Below are positions 16,955-25,253 of a DNA stretch of 64,000 nucleotides, piece after piece (position 1 is the first letter of the stretch; each line of letters starts with the position of its first letter). The notes under the pieces are model-generated. The model made no database searches. It was given only the letters and a program-made list of their open reading frames with translations, and was not told the DNA's origin. The stretch is from CAYPPG01 sp964412555 (GTDB taxonomy: Bacteria; Hinthialibacterota; Hinthialibacteria; Hinthialibacterales; Hinthialibacteraceae): positions 1 through 64,000 of the forward strand of contig CAYPPG010000018.1 of the NCBI GenBank assembly GCA_964412555.1, in the 5' to 3' direction. A program made the translations under genes and the position numbers.

Positions 16955-18763
16955 ATGCAAAACGATACGAAAAAAGCCTGGTTTCATTCAGAAGCATTCG
17001 AAAGTGTTACGCAAAAGATCGCCATTATTGACCGTGACTTCCGCATTGTCGAGGCAAACAAGAATTTCGCCGAGACATTCGGTCCATGGGAAGGAGAATA
17101 CTGCTATAAGGTATACAAACATCGCGATACCCCATGTGAATCTTGTTTGGCGGTCAAGACGTTCGAGGACGGGCAGTCACGGGTGAAGGATGAAACCGGT
17201 TACGATCAAGACGGCAATTTTGCCTATTATATTGTCCGCACGGAGCCGATCATCGATGAGGATGGCTCGATTCCCTATGTCATTGAATTTTCCGACGATA
17301 TTACGGAATCGCAGGAAATCCAGCGCGTTTATCATATTTTATTCGACCGGGTGCCTTGTTATGTGCAGATTCTGGACCGCAATTTGACGGTCGTGCGGGC
17401 CAATAAGAAGCAGCGAGAGACCTTCGGTGAGTGCGAAGGTATGCATTGCCATGATGTGTATAAACGGAAAACCACTCGCTGCCACCCCTGCCCGGCGCTG
17501 CTGGCCTTTCAAGATGGGCAGGTGCATACTGCCGAACATGTGGGGAAGACGAAAGAAGGACAGGAAATCTTATTTGTCACTACCGCTTCTCCATTGGCAC
17601 GGGGGGACGATGAGATCACCCATGTGATCGAAATTTCCATGGATGTCACCGCTCTTCGAACCTTGCAAAGCGAATTGCAGAAAGCAAATGCGCTGGAAGA
17701 GAGCCTCATCAACAATTCGACGGACGGCATCGTGGCGTTCGATGAAGCCGGAAAAATCATGATCATCAACCCTGCCGCAGAAGCGATTTTGAAATGCCCG
17801 GTCGGAGAAGCGGTGGGGGGTGGAATCTTGAAAGAGATGTTCCCCAAAGAGTTTCAGGACATTCTGGCAGGGGAACAGGAGATATGCCGGCTCGAAGAGA
17901 CTGTTGTGAAAGCGAAGGATCAAGAAGAGATTCCCGTGCGCTTCAGCGGGGTGGCGTTGAAAAGTTACGGTATTTCCCTCGGAAGTGCAGCCTTCTTCCA
18001 AGATTTGCGGCCGCTGAAACAATTGGAAGAGGAGAAATTGGAAGCGGAACGGCTCGCGGCAGTCGGAGAAACGGTTGCCGGACTGGCGCATAGTGTGAAG
18101 AACGTCCTGCAGGCTCTTGAAGGCGGAATGTACGCTGTTCGTTCCGGACTATCGAAAAAGAATGAAGATCGCGTCCTGAAAGGCTGGGGTGTAATCGAAC
18201 GCAATTTCGACAAAGTGACAACCCTAGTGAAAGACTTTTTAAGCTTTTCGAAAGGAAGACTACCGGTTACGGAAATTGTCGATCCGAACGAGTTGGTCAG
18301 AGATGTCGTCAATCTCTATCAAGATGTAGCCCAACAGTCGAATGTCGAAATTCAGACAGATTTGGACGATTGCATCAAACCGGCGCCACTCGATCCCAGC
18401 GGAATCCACACCTGCCTGACGAATTTGTTGTCCAATGCGATTGATGCATCGGTTTTGAGTGAAAAAGAGCGAGGAACAGTGACTCTCCGAACGCGCGAGG
18501 TAAACGGAACGTTGATTCTCGAAATCTCGGATGAGGGTTGCGGGATGGATTATGACGTGAAACGCAAAGTGTTCACCACCTTCTTCACGACAAAAGGCGG
18601 CGGTGGAACCGGCTTGGGACTCTTGACAACCCGCAAAATTGTCCAAGAACACGGCGGCCAAATCCATCTGGATTCCGAAGTCGGACAAGGAACCACCTTT
18701 CGCCTCGAGTTTCCCCGCAATCGCTTGCCACAACCCGCCAAAGACCAATCCCCACTTAAGTAG
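16955..18763 (+). CDS. PAS-domain sensor histidine kinase
   Basis: 602 residues, no TM segment, so cytoplasmic. Three PAS domains: about 8-120 (FRIVEANKNFAETFG), 125-235 (LTVVRANKKQRETFG) and 245-355 (GIVAFDEAGKIMIINPAAEA). The first two carry Cys clusters in the PAS core (CYKVYKHRDTPCESC and CHDVYKRKTTRCHPC) that could bind metal or sense redox state. The kinase core has His379 in VAGLAHSVKN, the N-box NLLSNAIDA near 490, DEGCGMD near 525 and GGGGTGLGL near 548. It is followed by two receiver-only proteins, its likely partners. The stop codon is the first base triplet of a tandem repeat array. Confidence 0.88.
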   Translation: MQNDTKKAWFHSEAFESVTQKIAIIDRDFRIVEANKNFAETFGPWEGEYCYKVYKHRDTPCESCLAVKTFEDGQSRVKDETGYDQDGNFAYYIVRTEPIIDEDGSIPYVIEFSDDITESQEIQRVYHILFDRVPCYVQILDRNLTVVRANKKQRETFGECEGMHCHDVYKRKTTRCHPCPALLAFQDGQVHTAEHVGKTKEGQEILFVTTASPLARGDDEITHVIEISMDVTALRTLQSELQKANALEESLINNSTDGIVAFDEAGKIMIINPAAEAILKCPVGEAVGGGILKEMFPKEFQDILAGEQEICRLEETVVKAKDQEEIPVRFSGVALKSYGISLGSAAFFQDLRPLKQLEEEKLEAERLAAVGETVAGLAHSVKNVLQALEGGMYAVRSGLSKKNEDRVLKGWGVIERNFDKVTTLVKDFLSFSKGRLPVTEIVDPNELVRDVVNLYQDVAQQSNVEIQTDLDDCIKPAPLDPSGIHTCLTNLLSNAIDASVLSEKERGTVTLRTREVNGTLILEISDEGCGMDYDVKRKVFTTFFTTKGGGGTGLGLLTTRKIVQEHGGQIHLDSEVGQGTTFRLEFPRNRLPQPAKDQSPLK

Positions 18764-19038
18764 GTCGGAGCGCGGGCATCCCTGCCCGCATGTGTGGTGC
18801 GAGAAAGTAATTGAGTGCGTTAAAAGAGCGGCCAAGGATGGCCGCGCTCCCAGTAGGTCGGAGCGCGGGCATCCCTGCCCGCATGGGTGGTGCGAAAAAG
18901 TAACTGAGTGCGTTGAAAGAGCGGCCAAGGATGGCCGCGCTCCCAGTAGGTCGGAGCGCGGGCATCCCTGCCCGCATGGGTGGTGCGAAAAAGTAACTGA
19001 GTGCGTTGAAAGAGCGGCCAAGGATGGCCGCGCTCCGG
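18764..19038 (+). repeat. Three tandem 93-bp repeat units
   Basis: Units start at 18761, 18854 and 18947, an exact 93-bp period. Each begins GGAGCGCGGGCATCC and ends GGATGGCCGCGCTCC, which are inverted repeats matching at 14 of 15 positions. Local palindromes GCGGGCATCCCTGCCCGC and GCGGCCAAGGATGGCCGC are nested inside. The array fills most of the gap between kinase and receiver. It was considered as a CRISPR and rejected, since there are no unique spacers. Confidence 0.9.
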
Positions 19039-19155
19039 CATTCTTTCAAGATCGCATGGACTTCTTTGAAAATCACAAAAATCATGGTATACATATTCAC
19101 GAGTTTTTTTATTATTCAGAAAATGATAATCTTTTATTGATAAGGAGTATCAATA

Positions 19156-19683
19156 GTGTCTGGTACTGAACAAAAAACGATATTGGTTGTGGATGATGAG
19201 AAAGAGGTCATCGATTTCTTGTCCATGGCGCTCGAAGATGCCGGATTCAACGTGGTGACGGCTTCCGATGGTTTTGAGGCGTTGGAGGCGGTTCGCGAAC
19301 AGAAACCGGATTTGATTTCTCTCGATCTCGTCATGCCGAAGCATTCCGGCGCCAAGTTGGTTCGAGATTTGAAAAAAGACAAAGAATTGGCGAAGATTCC
19401 GACCTTAATTGTGACGGGTCATGCGCGGGATGACCTCGGCAGAGCCGATTTCGAAGAATTGACGATGTCCGGGCCCGGAATCTACCTCGAAAAACCGGTC
19501 AAACCGAAGGAATATGTCAATGCGGTGAAAAAGATATTGAACATGGATGTGAGCGAGAAAGAAGAAGGAGGAAGCAAAAAAGATGCCTTGAAAGGGGAAG
19601 TGCAAACCCTTCTCAACGGAGCCGATGAAGCCGCTTTACGCGAGGCTTTGGATGTGCTGAAAAAGAAAACCGGGGAAAACTAA
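19156..19683 (+). CDS. Response regulator (receiver domain only)
   Basis: 175 residues. CheY-like receiver at about 6-128: acidic pair VVDDEKE, phospho-acceptor Asp in LISLDLVMP, Thr in LIVTGH and Lys in YLEKPVKP. There is no output domain; a charged C-terminal extension of ~45 residues (EKEEGGSKKDALKGEV...) follows. GTG start supported by AAGGAG nine bases upstream. With the next gene it forms a pair of receivers after the histidine kinase, which suggests a phosphorelay or a competing phosphate sink. Confidence 0.9.
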   Translation: MSGTEQKTILVVDDEKEVIDFLSMALEDAGFNVVTASDGFEALEAVREQKPDLISLDLVMPKHSGAKLVRDLKKDKELAKIPTLIVTGHARDDLGRADFEELTMSGPGIYLEKPVKPKEYVNAVKKILNMDVSEKEEGGSKKDALKGEVQTLLNGADEAALREALDVLKKKTGEN

Positions 19684-19758
19684 GGGGCGCTTGAAAGGTG
19701 AATCTGCAAGCGTGCATATGGGAAGAATAAACTCTCGACAACAATGGGGAGAAGAGAC

Positions 19759-20157
19759 ATGACAGATACCCAGAAAATTTTAGTGATCGAAGATGAAGAA
19801 GATGTCGTGAATTTTTTAAAGATGGCCTTGGAAGATGCGGGGTATGAGGTGCTCGTTGCCTATGACGGTGAGGAAGCGCTGAAGTGCATTCACGAGACGA
19901 AACCGGATTTGATTTCCCTCGATATGATTATGCCCAACAAAACCGGGATCGGGCTGTATAACGAACTTCGCCACTCGCCGGAATACAAAGATATTCCAAT
20001 TATTGTGGTGACAGGCGTCGATACCACCTCCTACGGCCAGATGAGCTGCAAGGAGTTTCTGGAAAAACGGGCCGTAAAGCAACCGGAAGCGTATTTGGTG
20101 AAACCGATCCAGGCGGAACAATTGGTGGAAACGGTGCGGGAGGTACTGGAAAAGTAA
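19759..20157 (+). CDS. Response regulator (receiver domain only)
   Basis: 132 residues. Receiver with VIEDEEDVVNFLKMALEDAG, Asp in LISLDMIMP, Thr in IVVTGVD and Lys in YLVKPIQ. Closely similar to the upstream receiver, so probably a tandem duplication, but without its C-terminal extension. The start at 19759 is favoured over 19744 because GGGGAGAAG lies nine bases before it. No output domain; the target is unknown. Confidence 0.9.
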   Translation: MTDTQKILVIEDEEDVVNFLKMALEDAGYEVLVAYDGEEALKCIHETKPDLISLDMIMPNKTGIGLYNELRHSPEYKDIPIIVVTGVDTTSYGQMSCKEFLEKRAVKQPEAYLVKPIQAEQLVETVREVLEK

Positions 20158-20347
20158 AGCGTGTAACATACCAAAGTAGTAGATCACATCATTTTTCCTG
20201 ATCGTGCATTTCAAAGACAAAACACGCTAAAGACAAAGGCATAAAAGAGACAATAAACTGTAAACTGTTACATGAGAAAAAAGATGGTATAATTACTTGA
20301 AGAAAGCCATTTCAAAATAAGAGATTTGTTTAGATTCGTTATTTATT

Positions 20348-20572
20348 ATGAAAACCGAAATCGAATTGCCTGATCATTCATGGGTTATGTTAAAAGAGAT
20401 TTGTGAAGAGGAAAAAATTTCCTGTTCTGAGGCTATTTCTCGTGCGTTGAAGAATTATCCAAGAAAGCAACGGTTGAAAGAGCAAGCCAAAAGAGCCTTT
20501 GGATTGTGGAAAACGAGGAAGATTGATGCATTAGAGTATGAAGATAAAGTTCGAAAAGAATGGGATCATTAG
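20348..20572 (+). CDS. VapB-like antitoxin
   Basis: 74 residues. The N-terminal half (IELPDHSWVMLKEICEEEK, then SCSEAISRALKNY) looks like a ribbon-helix-helix DNA-binding domain. The C-terminal half is a charged tail ending KVRKEWDH, as expected for a toxin-binding arm. The next ORF starts 9 bp later and is a PIN-domain toxin, so this is the antitoxin of a VapBC type II module. Lower G+C than its neighbours fits an acquired module. Confidence 0.7.
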   Translation: MKTEIELPDHSWVMLKEICEEEKISCSEAISRALKNYPRKQRLKEQAKRAFGLWKTRKIDALEYEDKVRKEWDH

Positions 20573-20581
20573 AAATTGAGG

Positions 20582-20939
20582 GTGGTATTCGATACAAATA
20601 TTTTAATCGACTATCTAAATGGTATTGAAAAGGCCAATTATGTATTAGGCCAATACGAACATTTATATTAGTATTATTTCCTGGATTGAATTGCTAGTCG
20701 GTGCGAAAGATGAAAATGAGGAAAAGATTATACGCTTGTTTTTACAAAACTTTTCAACTCATTTTTTAACACCGGAGATTGCTGAACGATCTATTCTTAT
20801 TCGAAAACAATATCGAATCCGTTTACCTGATGCAATCATTTGGGCAACGGCGTTCGAACTTGATTGTGTTTTGGTCACACGAAATTATCGAGATTTTCCG
20901 GCTAACAATCCTTCAATCAATATTCCATATCGACTTTAA
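20582..20939 (+). pseudogene. VapC PIN-domain toxin with frameshift
   Basis: GTG start at 20582 gives VVFDTNILIDYLNGIEKANY, then runs into TAG in EHLY. Shifting frame at about 20660-20672 continues ISIISWIELLVGAKDEN, RLPDAIIWATAFELDCVLVT and RNYRDF to a stop at 20939. All PIN acidic residues are present across the two frames: the first Asp in VFDTN, Glu in WIELL, Asp in LPDA and Asp in RDF. One missing base disables an otherwise complete toxin. Because the antitoxin is intact this may be recent inactivation, or a sequencing error. Confidence 0.75.
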
Positions 20940-21161
20940 ACCTTGTTTTGAAAGAGAAAAGCGAATTGATGTCGATATCGCTCAACGATTCTCAAACGAT
21001 TAGTGAAATGGCTGAGAGTTTGTTTTCGCTTCCTCTTCCTGATGTGTTCAAGCAGAAGTCTAGACATGCTGCTGAAACTGGTGAATTTTTCATTCCGGTT
21101 TATAAACTATTTCCCTTGATATGGCTTATATTATATATGTAATTAATCACGTAGATCTGAT

Positions 21162-22910
21162 ATGAATTATCTCAATAGTACTCCCTTTCCAATCCTCAAC
21201 GACCTCCTCACCGACGGCACCATGATCCTTGATCCAAACCTGTGTATCCTCGATTTCAACCACGCCGCCGAGCGAATCATGGGCTATACGAAAGAAGAAG
21301 TCCTCCACCGGCCCTGCTCCGAGATTTTCCAATCCGAAACCTGTACGGAAGAAAAATGCCCCGCCCGGCAGGCGATGACTACCCGTGAGCCTAGCGTGCA
21401 TGAATGCTATACAGTACGGACCAAAAGTGGAGAAACAATCCCACTGTATACAAATGCAGTGCCAACATTCGATGAGCGTGGCGAGTTGATTCACATTGTG
21501 CAGACGTTTCGAAATCTGCTCGAGATGAAGGATGTTTTTTTGCAGATGCGACAGATGGTTCGTGAATCGCAGCGGGAACGCGAGCAGCTGAAAGCGATTT
21601 TGAGCAGCATCGCCGATGGCGTGTTTACAGTTGATGAACAATTTCGGATTACCTCATTGAATAAAGCGGGAGAGAACATTACCGGTTTCTCGGAAAAAGA
21701 AGTGCTCGGAAAAGAATGCGCCAGCATTTTTCGCAGTACACTCTGTGAAGTGGAATGCCCGGTCCGCAATGTGCTCGAGGGGCGGGAACTGGTGGCCCGT
21801 TGTGAATGCACAATCATCAATCGGAACAACGAAGTGATCCCTGTTTCCATTTCCGCCGCCTTGCTGCGAACTTCGGATGGGAAACTGATGGGAGTGGTGG
21901 AAACATTTCAGGATTTAACCCTTATTCAGCAATTATCAAATGAATTACAAGAAAAGTATGCTTTTGGAAATATCATCGGGAAATCTTCCCCTATGCAGGA
22001 AGTTTATTCCCTTATTACCGACGTTGCTCCGACAGAAGCGAATGTCTTGATTTGTGGCGAAACAGGCACGGGCAAGGACCTCGTCGCCCGCGCTATTCAT
22101 TACAACAGTCCACGCCGGGAGCGGCCGTTCATTTCCGTAAACTGTGCGGCATTAGCGGAGACATTATTGGAGAGTGAATTGTTTGGCCAGGTCAAAGGCG
22201 CATATACCAATGCGATACGCGACCGGGAAGGCCGGATCGGGAAAGCGGAAGGGGGGACTCTATTTCTCGATGAAATCGCGGAACTAGCTCCCCGCCTACA
22301 GGCCAAACTGCTTAAATTTCTCGAAAAACGGGAATATGAGCGTGTGGGTGAAAGCAGCAGCCGTACCGCGGATGTCCGTGTCGTAGCAGCTACCAATAAA
22401 AATTTGGCCGAATTGGTGGAAAAGGGAGATTTTCGGAATGATTTGTATTATCGTCTCGGAGTGGTTACGATCAATCTTCCTGCGCTGCGGGAACGTTTGG
22501 AAGATATCCCCCTACTGGTCGATCATTTTCTACAACGATTCGGAGAAGAAAAGAATGTACCTCCCAAAATTTTATCCTCCGAGACGCTCAATATGCTCCT
22601 TGAGTATTCCTGGCCGGGAAATGTGCGGCAGTTGGAAAATGTTCTCTCTTTCGCAATGATTCGTTGCGGCGGAAAACGGATTTTACCTCAACATCTCCCT
22701 CCGGAATTCAATTCCATGATCCATAAAATGCCTACCTTGAATGACAAGCAAAAATTTTCTCTGAAAGACACCGAGAAGCAAGTCATTGAAGCTGCTTTGA
22801 AAGAACACAGCGGGAACCGAACAGAAGCGGCGAAGGCTCTCGGTATGAGCCGTGCGTCGCTTTGGCGGCGCATGAAGAAATATGATCTCCTTCACATGGG
22901 TGTTTCATAA
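21162..22910 (+). CDS. Sigma54-dependent activator with two PAS domains
   Basis: 582 residues. Two PAS domains (about 10-125 and 140-260), each with a Cys motif (CSEIFQSETCTEEKCP and CASIFRSTLCEVECP) suggesting a redox or metal signal. AAA+ domain with Walker A GETGTGKD near 300, the sigma54-contact loop GAYTNA near 346 (consensus GAFTGA), Walker B GGTLFLDEIAE near 366 and VVAATNKNL. C-terminal Fis-type HTH (NRTEAAKALGMSRASLWRRM). There is no receiver domain, so it senses directly through PAS. A sigma54 promoter lies about 200 bp downstream, and an inverted repeat overlapping its stop codon could be its binding site. Confidence 0.92.
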   Translation: MNYLNSTPFPILNDLLTDGTMILDPNLCILDFNHAAERIMGYTKEEVLHRPCSEIFQSETCTEEKCPARQAMTTREPSVHECYTVRTKSGETIPLYTNAVPTFDERGELIHIVQTFRNLLEMKDVFLQMRQMVRESQREREQLKAILSSIADGVFTVDEQFRITSLNKAGENITGFSEKEVLGKECASIFRSTLCEVECPVRNVLEGRELVARCECTIINRNNEVIPVSISAALLRTSDGKLMGVVETFQDLTLIQQLSNELQEKYAFGNIIGKSSPMQEVYSLITDVAPTEANVLICGETGTGKDLVARAIHYNSPRRERPFISVNCAALAETLLESELFGQVKGAYTNAIRDREGRIGKAEGGTLFLDEIAELAPRLQAKLLKFLEKREYERVGESSSRTADVRVVAATNKNLAELVEKGDFRNDLYYRLGVVTINLPALRERLEDIPLLVDHFLQRFGEEKNVPPKILSSETLNMLLEYSWPGNVRQLENVLSFAMIRCGGKRILPQHLPPEFNSMIHKMPTLNDKQKFSLKDTEKQVIEAALKEHSGNRTEAAKALGMSRASLWRRMKKYDLLHMGVS

Positions 22911-22938
22911 ACGAGCGTTCTTGTTCGATTATGAAACA
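22901..22938 (+). promoter_or_regulatory. Candidate upstream activator site
   Basis: TGTTTCATAA (22901-22910, overlapping the stop of the activator gene) and TTATGAAACA (22929-22938) form a perfect 10-bp inverted repeat with an 18-bp gap. It lies about 190 bp before a sigma54 promoter, a usual enhancer distance. A looser copy of the half-sites (GAAACATTTGG / CCAATGTTCG) follows near 23010-23055. It could alternatively act as a hairpin. Confidence 0.5.
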
Positions 22939-23113
22939 TTGAAGTGTTGCCTTTTTTCCTTCTTATTTTCTTCTCTTTCTGTTTACTCATCTGGAGAGCG
23001 CTCGATATTGAAACATTTGGATTTTTTCAGAAATTGATTCCAATGTTCGAGTTTGTTATATAATATACTGATATTATTGGCTTTACTGAATTGAAGCATA
23101 TGCAGTGATCTTG

Positions 23114-23128
23114 TGGCACACTTCATGC
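23114..23128 (+). promoter_or_regulatory. Sigma54 (-24/-12) promoter
   Basis: TGGCACACTTCATGC: the -24 element TGGCAC is perfect, and GG (23115-23116) and GC (23127-23128) are exactly 10 bases apart. It lies ~120 bp before the HTH regulator gene and directly after the sigma54 activator gene. Confidence 0.7.
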
Positions 23129-23250
23129 GATTGGTAAACACCGAAAAGGCCGAAGAATCCGATTTGAGCGAAATAACAAGAATTGGAAAAAGTGACAGAA
23201 TCAACGGATGGAGCGATTATACAAAATTGGACATTTCAAAGGATTTTGGA

Positions 23251-23652
23251 ATGAGTAAGAATGCACGAGCTTTAACATCCGGTCAAGCCGCCCGGTTTTG
23301 TTATGTGACATCAGACACGATCGTCAACTGGATCAAGGCGAAGTGCCTGCCGGCGCAAAGGACCATGGGCGGCCAGTATCGGATTTTAGTGGATGATCTA
23401 CGGCATTTCATGTATCGGCACGGAATGAATACGGATTTGCTGAACGAGGAGTTTGAAGCGAGAACATACTGCTGGGAAGCCCTTATTCAGGAAAGAAAAA
23501 AGCATGAAGGTGTTGAAGATCCTTGTGAAAATTGTTTGGTTCGCCAATCCATGGCGTTCAATTGTTTTGTGCTCCGCGCAGCAATGCCTTCGCGGCAGTG
23601 GCTTTGTTCCAACTGTAAGGATTGTGAGTATTACAAGAAATGGTTCGATTGA
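23251..23652 (+). CDS. HTH regulator with Cys-rich C-terminal domain
   Basis: 133 residues from the start at 23251, which has AAGGA nearby. A longer GTG start at 23113 falls inside the sigma54 promoter and is rejected. The N-terminal half is a MerR/BldC-type HTH (LTSGQAARFCYVTSDTIVNW, GGQYRILVDDLRHFM). The C-terminal half carries Cys in DPCENC, FNCF and LCSNCKDC, likely a metal or Fe-S site. It lies between the sigma54 activator and the HmcF/DsrK-like operon. Small regulators are also found near Hmc in Desulfovibrio; any sequence relation is untested. Confidence 0.8.
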   Translation: MSKNARALTSGQAARFCYVTSDTIVNWIKAKCLPAQRTMGGQYRILVDDLRHFMYRHGMNTDLLNEEFEARTYCWEALIQERKKHEGVEDPCENCLVRQSMAFNCFVLRAAMPSRQWLCSNCKDCEYYKKWFD

Positions 23653-23659
23653 ATTTAGG

Positions 23660-23836
23660 TTTGTCTGAATCAGGATACTCAGGATGAATGGATAAACAGG
23701 ATGTGTTTATTGATCGATAAATGGGATTTGACGAGTGATCAGCGACCAATGTCTGCTTTTCCAAATCGTCATGAAAAAATTACAGATTTCCCATCCTGGA
23801 AATCTTCCATTCCTGGCCAATCCTGATTCAGACAAA
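23660..23836 (+). mobile_element. MITE-like element with 17-bp terminal inverted repeats
   Basis: TTTGTCTGAATCAGGAT (23660-23676) and ATCCTGATTCAGACAAA (23820-23836) are perfect inverted repeats bounding 177 bp with no ORF. The interior has further CAGGAT motifs. It separates the HTH gene from the electron-transfer operon, ending 33 bp before the latter's first gene, so it may alter that operon's expression. Confidence 0.65.
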
Positions 23837-23868
23837 AGAAACTTCGATGAGCGAATTGGAGATCAACG

Positions 23869-25242
23869 ATGAATGAAAAGAAGCAATATTTGCCCCGGCC
23901 CGTGAAACCGGTTCAAGATGAATCGTTCGACACGTTTCTGGGGGCGATGGAGAAAGTCTTGCAGGAAGGCAATTATGGATTACCGCTTTCGATTTTTGCC
24001 GATACCTGCACCGGATGCCTGCGTTGTGCGGATCAATGTCAGGTGTTTCAAACCACCGGTGAAGTGCGGGATGTTCCGCATTCACGCACGGAAGAAGTCA
24101 TCAGCATTTACCGCGAGTTTTTCCATCCTCATGCCAACGGATGGTTTGCCCGTAAGAAAAAGCAAGACGAGATCCGCAAGAACTTCAACTTGCGGAATCT
24201 GAATGAAAGTTTATATCGCTGTACTTTGTGCCGCCGCTGTACAGAGGAGTGTCCGATGGGCATTGATCATCGTCTTGTAGCGCGGTTTGGCCGCCAGGTT
24301 CTTAGTAAAATGGGGGTCGTACCGCAGAACATGGGGGGCAGCACAAATGAGCAAATCTTCGGAGTCGGAAACACGAGCGCTTTTCCACGGCCGGCGATTA
24401 TCGACGCCTTGGAATTTTTGGAAGAGGATACCTATGACACCTATGGATTGAAATGCGTGTTCCCGCAAGACAAAGAAGGATCGGAATACGTTATCTTTCA
24501 TCCCGTCAGCGACTATATGATGGAAGCGGAAACGCTGATGGGGGTTGGAATTACGCTCGATTTGATCGGCCTGGATTGGACCGTTAGTACCTATAATGCC
24601 GATGCGATTAATTACGGTTTGTTTTTCGATGATTCCGCCTTGATAACGGTGTTGGACAAAATGGTACAGGAAGCCAAGCGTTTGAAAGCGAAAAAAGTGA
24701 TCATCGGTGAATGCGGCCATGCAACCCGCTCGGCATTGGGGTATTGGAAATCTCATTTCGAGAGTGAAGGCATCGAGATTATGAGTATTCTGCAGGTGAC
24801 CGCCGAGGCTCTTCGGCAGGGAAAACTATCCCCGAATCGGGAAAAGAATCCGCAAAAAGTCGTGCTGCACGATCCGTGCAATATCGTGCGCGGATGCGGC
24901 ATTGTGACGCCTCAGCGGGAGATTCTTGAATCCTGCGTGATGGAATATGTCGAAATGAAACCCAACGGCATGAAAAATTACTGCTGCGGTGGCGGTGGTT
25001 CCATCGTCATTTGTGAGGATTTGGAACCGTTTCGCAATGAAGTGGCAGGGAAAGTCAAAGCGAAACAAATCGCGGAATCGGGCGCGGAAATGGTGTGCGC
25101 TCCTTGCGCCAATTGCAAGAAGATGCTGCGGGAACTGGTCGATCATTACAAACTGCCGGTGACGGTGATTGGGATACACGATTTGATGGCGAAATCCTTG
25201 GCGACGGAAGAGTCGGAGGATGCGGAACCGACGGCGGCTTGA
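23869..25242 (+). CDS. HmcF/DsrK-like Fe-S subunit of a membrane redox complex
   Basis: 457 residues. Two 4Fe-4S motifs, CTGCLRCADQCQVF near 48 and CTLCRRCTEECPMG near 122, and one C-terminal CCG domain (HDPCN, NYCCGGGGS, CAPCANCKKM) that in HdrD/DsrK holds a noncubane 4Fe-4S cluster. No signal peptide, so it faces the cytoplasm. In known complexes this subunit exchanges electrons with a cytoplasmic thiol or disulfide carrier and with the NarI-like subunit. First gene of a four-gene operon; the partners follow at 11, 16 and -8 bp. No dsrAB or hdr catalytic genes are in the window, so the substrate is unknown. Confidence 0.88.
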   Translation: MNEKKQYLPRPVKPVQDESFDTFLGAMEKVLQEGNYGLPLSIFADTCTGCLRCADQCQVFQTTGEVRDVPHSRTEEVISIYREFFHPHANGWFARKKKQDEIRKNFNLRNLNESLYRCTLCRRCTEECPMGIDHRLVARFGRQVLSKMGVVPQNMGGSTNEQIFGVGNTSAFPRPAIIDALEFLEEDTYDTYGLKCVFPQDKEGSEYVIFHPVSDYMMEAETLMGVGITLDLIGLDWTVSTYNADAINYGLFFDDSALITVLDKMVQEAKRLKAKKVIIGECGHATRSALGYWKSHFESEGIEIMSILQVTAEALRQGKLSPNREKNPQKVVLHDPCNIVRGCGIVTPQREILESCVMEYVEMKPNGMKNYCCGGGGSIVICEDLEPFRNEVAGKVKAKQIAESGAEMVCAPCANCKKMLRELVDHYKLPVTVIGIHDLMAKSLATEESEDAEPTAA

Positions 25243-25253
25243 AGGAGGAAGGC

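Noticed and set aside
18764..19038. CRISPR array
   Set aside because: Units are nearly identical over their whole length with no unique spacers, and no cas genes are near.
18260..19169. ORFs with repeated GHPCPH or AAILGRSF-like residues over the repeat array
   Set aside because: They are translations of the 93-bp repeat in other frames; the pattern follows the DNA period and there is no ribosome binding site.
20948..21142. 64-residue ORF after VapC
   Set aside because: No recognisable family, weak start and A/T-rich sequence; too weak to call.
23113..23250. Longer GTG start for the HTH regulator
   Set aside because: The extra codons lie inside and just after a sigma54 promoter and show no family similarity; the ATG at 23251 has a better site.
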